From contig VYZB01000520.1 of assembly GCA_013397455.1 (NCBI GenBank), forward strand, positions 280,954-344,953: 64,000 nucleotides of DNA, in the 5' to 3' direction. Of the stretch, positions 1 to 9,680 are shown piece after piece. Position 1 is the stretch's first letter. The number at the start of each line of letters is the position of its first letter. The translations under genes and the position numbers were made by a program. This stretch comes from Crotophaga sulcirostris. Its lineage: Eukaryota; Chordata; Aves; Cuculiformes; Crotophagidae. The notes under the pieces were generated by a model, which saw only the letters and a program-made list of their open reading frames with translations, was not told the origin of the DNA and did not search any database.

Positions 1-1216
1 AGATACAAGACAGCAGATGGAGACTATATCTCAGCAGATGAGATGAATTTACCTATCATGGTCGTTTTTGCCTAACACAATGCATGACTGCACAGAAAAA
101 CTGCTGATTTTTAAAATCAGTGTTTTCAAAATGCCTAAGCTGTCCAATACTACACTTAGGTTACAGATGGACAGCTACTTCTATAAATAAAAACTGTGAT
201 GTGATATTTCATTCCATTGCTTCAGCAGTTATTTCATTTTTTACATCTATGACACAACCAAAATCATAAATTTGTGGAAATAAACATTTGCCCAGATGGT
301 CACGGGCCTGTTAGCTAAATATGGCAAGCTGAGCTTGCAAGGCCAGACTCTCATATCTGGAAATGTAAGTAGTCGCAACAAAGGGATGATAGTTTATTAA
401 GGCTTCAGTGACTATCATTATGATAAAATAAGTCTTTATTGTGGTTCCTTTTTACACATTTTTAGCTAGTAAATTTACTTATCAATGACAGTTTATTTCC
501 TGAAACATAAAAGTCAGTGTTGAAAAGTGTCATTCAAAATTTTTGAGAGTCCACTATGACTGCCTTTTAGTTTTTGATTAGCACAGAAAATATGGAACAG
601 CTATTAAACCACTGTTCCCCTAATAAACATTAATTATAAGACAGCAGGTGATTAATCATTGATAATGAGCTATAGATGACTTTTAATGGTCAGCTAATGG
701 TGTCATGGGCCTTTAATACTGAAAATAATTAAAATTAATAACATTGTATGCTGAATATGCATGATAAAAATGTGCTTACAGTACAAAAAGCAGACACACA
801 AATATAGGAGGAATATCTTTCCCAGTGACCACGATACTTTAGCTCTGTGCTTAGGGCACTTGGAAAGCCAGGGAAATCCTGAATTATTGTCCCCATTTTA
901 AGGATCATTTGAAACAGGACTTGGATTAGGGATACAATTTACGACCATTGTTTTTTCTTCTGAAGGTAAAACTCCTAATCAGCATACTGCAGTTATTCTC
1001 CCTTGTTGTTCTTCCTAGCACAAAAAATCTTTAATTATAGCATGGAGAGTGAGTCCTTAATGGTATAAACTTAGTGTAATACCCTACCAATAACAAAAGG
1101 ATGATTTTTTTCAAAAAATCACAATTGTAAATAACCAATAGAAGATCAGAAGATAGATGATATTGCCTTGGTAAAAGCACTATTTTCCAGGCTGAATATT
1201 TGGCAATATGATATCT

Positions 1217-1290
1217 ATTTTATTATTATTTATTAATTGTTATTATTGTTGGTTTTGTTGTTATTATTATTACTACTACTATTATTAATT
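1217..1290. repeat. Imperfect (ATT)n simple repeat
   Basis: A run of TTA/ATT triplets interrupted by GTT and ACT variants, for example ttattattattactactac. This is an ordinary trinucleotide microsatellite with internal substitutions, so probably old or slowly mutating. Confidence 0.8.
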
Positions 1291-3930
1291 TTTTTTAATT
1301 AAGGATGATTCCTTACAAGGACAATTGGGTCATTTGTAAGTTTCAGAAAAAATGTAGAGTTTTTTTGATGAGAATTTGCTGCCAGACTTCAGATAAAACC
1401 AGCCTTCCAACTGCTTCTAGTCATTAAAGAGCAAAAGATACTTTTTGGAAGAGTTGCACTCTAAAGCACCCACTGTGATGGCCAAATTCCAGTGTGGAAA
1501 ATTACGTTCTACGTACTGAAAATCACCTTTCCTATTTCAAAAGGCAGTCCTGTTTTTTACCTACTGTCCTGGATATTAGACATGTGTCTAACTTGGAACA
1601 TGGTGCTAAATCCATCACATGCCTATTTATCTACCTTGCTGAATTGTCATCCTGACTCTATTAAAAGAAGTGTCCCATTCTTAATATGCAGGACAGCAAT
1701 TTAACTTCTTTATAAAATACAAGAAAGTATTACATATAACATCCAGATCAGCATTTCAGAAGCTAATAATTCAGGAGAGTGACATGCTAGGTTTCTTGTA
1801 TTAATTATACCTCTATCTCAATATACTTTTCTTGTATGCTGTGAAACACATTTAAACACTTAGATAAGATGCCCTTCCTTTAAACAGTTTAGTACTTGCA
1901 CAAGTTTTAGACACCTGCAAAACCCCATCAAATTTGAGCTACAGATATATAAATTACGTTTTTTATTTATAAAGAGGAGAGACACAAATTTTTAAAGCTG
2001 AAATTACTTAATTGGTCTGTCAGCACTGAAGCTGGGGCTGATTTAGAAAAATGTTGAACCCTTCCACAAATACCTCAATTGCAAAAGTAAATGATTAAAA
2101 CTTCCTTAACTCTTTTTAAAGACAGTCATGTTGAAACAGAACCTAAATCTTTTCAAGTAATAAGGTGAATGTCAGTGGAAAGGATAGTACATATGTTCAA
2201 GCTAAAATGGTAATGTACAATCCTAGCAATCCCAGAGCTCAAGAGGCAGCAGCTGCAATGGTTCATCAAAGCACCGTGGGATCCTGCAGGAGGAATGGCA
2301 AAGTACAGCAAGATCGTTGTCATTATTTTAGTAATAGAGTTCCAATTAGGACAGGATCGTCTTTTTTCCTTGTTTTGCCTTGTAATTACATATAACATCC
2401 TTTAAATGTGCTATATCTTTATATCCTTTAAAAAGTGCTATAATAAATTCTGCATTTTTACTTAGCTTAAAATAGAAACTTTATTTGTTTTCAGATAAGC
2501 AAATAGTTTTAAATCGAACTCGCATGACTGAACTTCTTCAAAGACTGAGATCAGTCAGATTCTGTTCAGGCATATAATTTTTGCAATGGGAAGAGACATA
2601 ATGCTTCCATAGCAACACATTGAATGCATCAAGTCCAAGCCTTGACAACTAGTGACATAAGTTTAACAGGAATGTTCAACTGTTCTTAAGAAAAAAGAGT
2701 TTTGTTTATATATGTATATTTACAATTACGTCTGGTATTTATAATTGATGATCAAGGTAAATTTACTATATACACCAGTGAAGCTAAAGACAACCCCCTA
2801 CTCCTGCTTTATGTATTGTACAAAATCAGTTAGTAGATGGACATTTAATAGCTGTACAAGTGTATCTTAATGAACCTTAGGATGGTATAGCTTTCCTTGT
2901 AATTGCTGACAACTATGTTGCTTTAGGTTTAAGATCACGCATGCTTATCAGAGATGCCATTGACTTGTACTTGTTCTGTTTATTGATTGCTTAATTAGTT
3001 TCCAAGATAGCTAATCAGAGACAGATGCAAGTGTTTAAGCATCTCTTGCTGTGTCTTACTCTAAGCACAAAATAGTGGAACAGCTGTGTGATTTGAAGAA
3101 ATAAATTAACCTCACTGTATTGAACTAGTTTGGATCATGGTATAGGGTACAAGTTGGTGTAGCAATACCATCTGTAATATGAAACGAATCTGGAGGAAGC
3201 CGATATGCTGACTCATCCTCCAAAAAAGTAACTGGAAAGAAGGTTTGCTTGGCTTTCCAAATGATAGTGCAAAGAAGATCTTTTTTTCCTCTTCCTTCTA
3301 CGTTCCTTCTACACTATTGTTTGTTAAATGTCGCCTCTAACAGTCAGAATAAAAAGCTTTTTGCTCACAATAACAACCTCTAGGGATTTTTCTGTCACAG
3401 AAATAAAACAAAGTAAATGCCAACATTCTTAGTAGGGAATATTACACATCACTGGTGAAGCTGGATAAATAATGGACTGTTGAGGGTGGTATCTGTCTCA
3501 GAAATTTAAAAACTCAGTTTAAGCTAACAAAATCTTTTGTTTTGATGAAAGAAAAATTCTTTGTTTGAAACTGGCTCTTCTAAAGTGGTATTGACTGCTT
3601 ATCTTGAATAAAATTACAGAAAATAATGAGAAGAAAAACACTTTCAAACTAAAATTTTAGATGAGAGACTTGATATTACATGTATAGATTTTCTTAGAGA
3701 CTGTATTCCTGAATGAATAGTTCAGCTGATGCAAATTCACAATATTTGGGATTATTAAACTTTTTATTAAACTAAATGCTTAAAGTAAAACACAGCAAAC
3801 AGCTCTACTCATAATAATAATATTAATACTACCTTGTATAAGAATAGTCTAGCTGTCTAAGCATTGGCCTAAGGGTATGCATTCCATATTTATAATTAGG
3901 TATTGCTAGCTGTTTCTTGTACGGTTAAAA

Positions 3931-3955
3931 CCTAACACCCACACCCTCACACCCC
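3931..3955. repeat. C-rich imperfect CACCC repeat
   Basis: The stretch begins cctaacacccacaccctc and ends acacccc. On the minus strand it reads as three G-runs of three or more plus one GG, so it falls just short of a canonical four-run G-quadruplex. It resembles a degenerate telomere-like C-rich strand, but there are no CCCTAA tandem units. Confidence 0.5.
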
Positions 3956-5476
3956 TTTTTCCATTTTTTTCCTCATAATAGAAATGAACCATAGGTCCAT
4001 TCAGAAAACATTTTTTGTCAGGTTTTAATGAAGGATTTGATGTTAATATAGGAAAGAACATCCACCGCTGCATAGCTGTTTACATGGAATTCATGCCTTC
4101 TGGCAACTTCTGATAGTTTTACCAGTGGTTCCATATATGTTTTACAATTACTTTTTGAAAGACTATCAAGAAAGCACTGCACATCAGCACAGAGCTGCCA
4201 AATGTTAACACATGCTTTCCATCCCCTTCCCCATACAGGCTGAAGCATCCAGTAACAGAAGTATGTCTTCATTATCTGAGAAACTGCCCTGACATGGTAC
4301 CCACAGCTGTTTAATAGCAGAACAAAGCAATGGTGTTTAAGGCTCCTGTTGTATTGATAGGCAGGAGAGATGCAAAGATTCAATGAGCAATACATCTCAC
4401 ATTTAAGCTCAAAGGACACTAAACAAGACAGCATTTTAATACAAGTCAGTGGAGGAGAAAAGGGAAAATGTTAAAGGAGGAAAAATAATTCTAAAAGTAT
4501 TTATTAAAAATTATTTACCACAAGTGAGACTAAAGAACATATATGCATCACTTTTTTTTTCTCAACAAATGTATCAGCCCTTGGTTAATTTACATAGTTA
4601 TATAAACGTTTAATTTTGTTCTATTGAAACATGTATTCAAGGTGTTGTACACACTACTTAGTAATAGTACATTACTACTAAATCATCAGTTCCCGTATCA
4701 ATTGTGCTTTGAAAAAAAGAAGAAAACTCAGAAGAGAGCAGGCCTGAACCTAGTGCTTGAAAGAGGCTCTACCTGCTACTCAACACTCACCAGTATTTTT
4801 CATAAAATTCTGAAATCAATCATAAGATAATATCAACATAATTCATGATTTTGAAACACTTTGAAGTGGGTAACGGTGCTTTTTTGTATTCAATCTTTCT
4901 TTTTCCTGAAGTGTTTCTGCTGCTGAAACAACTAAATTCCATTCTAATTTTTTGTTTGCATGATAAAAATTAACCTTTTTGCTAAGTATTCATATTAAAG
5001 GTCATAGTCAGGAAGAGTATCCCATATATGGACAATTTTATATCTTTACAAATCTGAGAGTGACTTTATTATTTGAAATCAAATTTCAGACGAAAATTTT
5101 ATTAGATTGAATTCAGGATCTCTTAGGATTAAAATGACCGTTACCATTTACCTACTGCAATACAAGTGAGGTGAAGGTGCTTCCAATGAACACCTCTGAC
5201 AATTTTATTTCCTCATCCATTTCTACTTTAGTATGAACAGGAATAATAATTCTGTAAACATCATGAACTTACATTCAAATAAACATAAATGAATGTCAGG
5301 CATGGAGCAAAACATACTCAGGAACCATTACCATTACACTGGGTTTTTTTAGCTATTTCCTTTCTTATGTCAAAAGAATTATGATTCTAATTAGTAGGGC
5401 TAGGCATAGAACACCTTGCAATTTTATCTCTGGAGAAAATTAAAGTTAAGCATCTCCAGAAGACACGTGTGTTGAT

Positions 5477-5498
5477 TTTTTAAAAAGTTTTTAAAAAG
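5477..5498. repeat. Perfect 11-bp tandem duplication (T5A5G)x2
   Basis: Two adjacent identical units TTTTTAAAAAG at 5,477-5,487 and 5,488-5,498. Small local duplication with no evident function. Confidence 0.75.
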
Positions 5499-6389
5499 TT
5501 TACAATAATCTGCTTGGAAATTTTGTTGGTCAAACACAGAGAACACAAAAGCATGGTGGCATTACAGTCTGACAACGAAAAAGAAAAACTGTGGGAACTT
5601 AAGAATAACTAGTAATAGAGGCAGAAAACTGGAGGACTGCAAGATTTGCTTGGTAGTATTTGTGTGACTTGCATAGCCAGATCTTGTAGCAGTTTGGGGA
5701 CTTTTAATAGAATAGTCAGTGCAGTATCATTGTAATCCTCTTGCAAACCCTAACTACAGACCAAAGGAGTAAAAACAACTTGTAGTAGTCATTTGTTCTG
5801 AATACACAGTGCATCCGAATCATCATTTACTGTTGACACCAAGGTATTTATTTCATAACACAGTAAAAGATTACAGATTACCTTCAGGTTCTCCAGAAGT
5901 CATTGGATCTAAAGGATGAATTTGATGAGTCTATTTGCAGTCAACACCAGGTACTAAGTCTTAAAAAAATAAACCTGTAGACAAGGGAAATTTAGAAAAA
6001 TTCAAAAAAACAATTGGGATGTGGATGAACATTTGTTCATATTATTGCTATGGTTCAACAGCTATTTTCTGGAAAGGTATCTAGACAAATATTGCTTTTC
6101 AAAAATAGCCTGCTGTACGCTTTGTTTTTTAATGCAATGAGATCACGCAGTAAGAGGTGTTCTGAAAAGCTGAAAAATAGGATATTTGTGAAAAATACTC
6201 AGTGTTATGTTAAGGAACATGTCATTAGTTCCCTTACCTGCACTGGAGCTCTTCAAAAACACCATCTTAAAATGGACAAATAAATTAGTTACTTAATAAA
6301 GCTCCAGTATTTAATTATAGCCAGCCTCAGATAATCTTAAACTGATAATCAAACTTTTTTTCCCAACCTTAAACCAACTACATTCCTAG

Positions 6390-6542
6390 AGCATGGACAG
6401 ACATTTGGGAAGTCAATGACTTTCTGCTCTCCCTCATGCCACTCAGGAAGCACACGGAGGTGACAATAGCAGAAGTGCTTCAGCAAACAGTAGGAACAGC
6501 CAAGAACAAGCAGTTCCTGGAGTCTCAAGTGGCACAGACAGG
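6390..6542 (+). other. Exon-like open segment (unrecognised product)
   Basis: This 153-base segment is bounded by a plausible splice acceptor (cattcctag before 6,390) and a plausible donor (GTAACA at 6,543). The frame stays open throughout and closes at a TAA that overlaps the donor. Both splice phases match (one leading base, two trailing), so the segment equals 51 codons. By hand count, G+C is about 58% at codon position 1, 34% at position 2 and 58% at position 3, a pattern typical of vertebrate coding sequence and unlike the AT-rich surroundings. The peptide contains EVNDFLLSLMPLRKHTEV and AEVLQQTVGTAKNKQFLE and looks helical and charged. I do not recognise the family. It has no ATG in a start context, so it would be an internal exon, a pseudogene piece or an unlisted transposon fragment. 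Confidence 0.3.
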
Positions 6543-7331
6543 GTAACACTGCCTCCCTCCATTTGCCAATAGCATTTCAAAGATGATGTTCCATATCCTT
6601 GGAAATGTCAGGACTAGTTGATTTTCAACACTGCAAGCCCACGCTTTACAAAAAGTCTGCTTGTGTTGCACAGTTTAATTTCGAATCTACCCCAGGATTC
6701 CTGTTCCTCATAGTGGATGCATGCATGGATTAGATAGCTCTGCAAGAGTGAATTCATGTACATCTGGTTCTAATTGCAAAAGTGAATTTAATGGTGAATG
6801 GCTTTTCTCGGTATGATAGTTAACGCTAACTCTGTAGCCCCTGGAAAATCACACTATCTTTTATTTAAAGCAAAAATAACCCACTAAAAGCAGATGACTT
6901 CAAAATTTATTAGACTTGATAATTTAAAATTCTTCAGTCTATGCCTGAAAAACAATCTTCTAACTCCTCAAACTGCTGAATTTTAAGTATTCAAATACAT
7001 TTCTTTGCTCAACAGGATTTTTAGAAAGCCACAAGACAAACAATTTGGGTGTGTTTTGGAAAGATTTAGTACTGAGGAAGAACAGAAGGAATATAACAAC
7101 AAAGTCATAATACGGTTTCTTTAAAATCTTAAACTTTTTTTTTAGTTTTCTACAGTAATACAGATAACTAGAAATTTACTTTGGTTCTGATAACGCAAAA
7201 ATTGTTTTCATGCCAAATCCACCTTATTTTGACAGAATGCAAAATCCTGCTTATTTACTGAGTACAATTTTTTCTTTTATGGACATGCATTACAGGCACA
7301 TTTGCCTAGTTAAGAAAGAAATCTCATACTT
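6543..7331. other. Non-coding, nothing identified
   Basis: AT-rich sequence between the exon-like segment and the A/T repeat. I see no conserved coding frame, RNA gene or transposon end. Confidence 0.6.
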
Positions 7332-7448
7332 TACTTTATTGAGAACTTTATTATTTTTTATATATTATTTATATATTATTTTTATAGAACTTTATTATTT
7401 ATTTATTTGTTTGTTTATTTATTTATTTATTATACTTTATTGAGAACT
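7332..7448. repeat. A/T-rich repeat block with (TTTA)n core
   Basis: A (TTTA/TTTG)n run at about 7,397-7,432 lies inside a block bounded by two identical 16-base copies of tactttattgagaact (7,332-7,347 and 7,433-7,448). A third partial copy, tagaactttattattt, starts at about 7,385. The repeats could be a degenerate tandem array, or direct repeats formed when an A/T-rich segment expanded. Nothing suggests a mobile element with coding capacity. Confidence 0.7.
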
Positions 7449-8699
7449 GTACCCCATTGTCATTGTAGCTATCACAGTGGATATGGATATGTCTGGAAGA
7501 CCTTTTCTTCAAAACTGAATTGCATGGAAATATTACATGAGCCAGTTTATCACATGTGGAACACTAGATATTTCCAGAATCATCAATATAACTTCTTAAG
7601 TTTCAATTTCAGTAATGACATAGTCTGTATGTTCGGAAAGAGAAAAATGGCAATATGTTCATATAGTCAAACAGCGCTTAGTGATCCATACTTTATGCAA
7701 TGTCACATGTTGTTTGCCAGGTGAGAGAGGAATGCTAAAGTGTAAAACCAAAAAAGCAGAACCTCATTCCCCTCTCCAGTCTGCTCAACAAAAAAATGCA
7801 GGGATGGCAGAAGCAGCACTTGGTGTAGAGGTGGTCCTGAGGCTGTTTCAGTCCACCTTCAGGACCGCTCAGCATCTGCTATCCAGAGGACTCCAAAACA
7901 CTTAGTTAATACTGCTTAAACGACATAAACTGTGGCTCAGTTACCACGCGCTGAGCTGTTTCAAATATGACACGGCAGATTAAAACTGGGTTTGGGCTGT
8001 TAAAGACCTGTCCTGCGTTTTTGAGAAAACTTGACTGGATACCCATGGAGATGCTTCTAAGGTCTATTAAGAGGGAACAGCGTGGAGCTTGCAGTTGCAT
8101 CAAATATACTGTATCAGATCAGTGCTACATAACAAATTGCCACAATCTTAGATGGTGAAGAAAGAACAGCGTGAATATGGGAGCTTTATATAATTAATGT
8201 TTCCACTTAAATAGTTATCATTTAGAGAGTTCTAGTTTCACAGTATGTAAGTTGCTTAAAGAAATATTTCTGCTGGGTATTGTATTCTTAGGGTTGACTT
8301 ATAGATAACCATTGCTGAATCAAGTTCTGACATTGATAATGCTACTCAAAACTATAAACATGCCAAACTAATTCATACTTTCAATCTTTTCTTTTGCTTT
8401 CCAGAGAACTATTTTTCTGTGTATTATACTCTGATTGATTTTTGAAAAGCTTTTTGGTTTCTGTGGAGTCCAACTAGCATACAGGTTTCTTGACAATGTC
8501 TTATTTTCTTTTAAAGCAATAACATAGGAGCAATCAACTTAAAGTTCAAAAAAGTTCCTTTCTTAGTCTCTGCTTAAGGAAACAAACAACTATCATGCTC
8601 CAAGCAGTTCTGCTTGGGCTTCTTTCAAAGGAGTCCTTCCACTCATACTACCTGCATGGCAGGTTGCGTGCTGTATGCTCCATTCATGCCAGAGTTTTC
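7449..8699. other. Non-coding, mixed composition
   Basis: There is no recognised gene. Positions 7,760-7,905 and 7,967-8,158 are somewhat richer in G+C and have short open frames. The first has a mild coding-like codon-position bias by hand count, the second none. A good donor-like sequence (ccag/GTGAGAG) sits at about 7,720 without a convincing exon in front of it. Confidence 0.5.
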
Positions 8700-9012
8700 T
8701 CAGTGGTGCCCATGGATAGGTAGTACAGGAGAAATGGGCACAAATTAAGAAACATGAAATTTCATCTGAACATAAGAAAAAAACTTTTCTATTGTGAAGA
8801 TGATGAAACACTGGCACAGATTTCCCAGAGAGGTTGTGGAGTCTCTGTCCTTCGAGATATTCAAAAGCCATCCGGACGTCAGCCTTGGAGATATTCAAAA
8901 ACCATCTTGGACATCAGCCTGGGCAAATGGTCTAGCTGATCCCAACTTGAGCAGAGGAAGTAGACTAGATGATCCCAAGAGGCCCCTTCCAACCTTAAGA
9001 ATTCTGTGATTT
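8700..9012 (+). mobile_element. CR1 LINE, 3' end fragment
   Basis: This is the 3' terminal part of a CR1 non-LTR retrotransposon in plus orientation, truncated at its 5' side. It shows the usual CR1 order: aatgggcacaaa, then the catgaaatttcatctgaaca region, then a cccagagaggttgtggagtc block, gagatattcaaaa, ctagatgatccc, ccccttccaacc and the terminal attctgtgat. No coding capacity remains and several substitutions separate it from the young CR1 consensus I remember. It is unusual in carrying the gagatattcaaaa segment twice (separate entry). No target-site duplication is visible, as is normal for CR1. Confidence 0.93.
8851..8919 (+). repeat. Diverged tandem duplication inside CR1
   Basis: Two adjacent copies of a 34/35-base CR1 segment: 8,851-8,884 begins ttcgagatattcaaaagc and 8,885-8,919 begins ttggagatattcaaaaac. 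Both run to a ca(t)cagcc end and differ by several substitutions and one single-base indel. The CR1 consensus has this segment once. Confidence 0.85.
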
Positions 9013-9680
9013 TAGAATATCGTGAAGAACACTAACTCCATGCTGTGATTAAGCAGCTGTAAGGTGTGTAGCTTCTAGTTTCTGAAAAAGTTCAATGAGT
9101 ATTTTCTTGGGACTGCAGCGCCACAACAGCTGCTATTCAATTGCATTTTCATTCTAGCCACATCCAAAAACTTGTAAAGCCCTATCTCTTTGTAGACTTC
9201 GAAACCAGTTGAGATAGATGACAGTATTTGTGCTGGAACCTAGTTGATATGAATGCAAGGTGACGACAAATGACAGTAATCTGAGGCTCGCAGTTTTTAA
9301 AAAGCACCCACAGTGCATATCTGTGCCGGGGAGGAGGAAGAAGTCAATTAATCCATGAGAGAGGATGAACCAGGAGTTGAGAACAGTTATGGCATGGGTA
9401 GGGCAGTACCCTCCTTGATGAAGCATCAGGGCAGGGTGATGAGAGAGACAGGGTTCATCAAGAATTGCAGGCAAGGTGAGTTAACAAGTGAAGTCCATGG
9501 TGAGCCCATTGATCCCTTCAGGAAAGGCAGTAGGCATGGCTAGAGACAAGGTTATTCACTGTGTAGGTGCAAGGTCTGCTCAGGAAACCCACAAAGCTGG
9601 ACAGCAGGAGACAGGTTTGGGCTCTGGGGCACCTACAACTTAACTCAAGGGAGATTTGGGTGTCCAGGCACGAGCTTGGG
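9013..9680. other. GC-richer unassigned segment
   Basis: Directly downstream of the CR1 tail. From about 9,350 to 9,680 the sequence is clearly richer in G and C than the flanks and rich in gtgag and cagg words (for example gcaaggtgagttaac and tccatggtgagcccatt). Several short frames overlap without a recognisable product. The texture suggests an old interspersed repeat, perhaps an LTR, but I found no terminal repeats and cannot name a family. Confidence 0.35.

Larger units (their letters stand above)
1..6389. other. AT-rich non-coding block, no recognised gene
   Basis: I see no gene here. Open frames are short and resemble no family I know; the longest (minus strand, 4,434 down to 4,018, 138 codons) has no codon-position bias I could detect. 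The block contains an ATT-rich simple repeat, a C-rich stretch and a small T5A5G duplication, listed separately. Positions 620-775 are dense in homeodomain-type TAAT/ATTA words and may be a conserved non-coding element, but that is inference only. No transposon with recognisable ends was seen. Confidence 0.6.

Noticed and set aside
2165..2395. Plus-strand ORF with NPRAQEAAAAMVHQ-like peptide
   Set aside because: It has no ATG at its start (GTG only), equal G+C at codon positions 1 and 2 by hand count, and an open antisense frame over the same bases.
4018..4434. 138-codon minus-strand ORF starting at ATG
   Set aside because: Hand-counted G+C at codon positions 2 and 3 is nearly equal (about 38% and 36% in its second half), no domain is recognisable, and a frame of this length can arise by chance in this window.
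7967..8158. 63-codon plus-strand ORF in a GC-richer stretch
   Set aside because: Codon positions 2 and 3 have nearly the same G+C (about 44% and 46%), so there is no coding signature.
8593..8898. 101-codon minus-strand ORF
   Set aside because: It overlaps the CR1 3' untranslated region in antisense and has no meaning as a protein.
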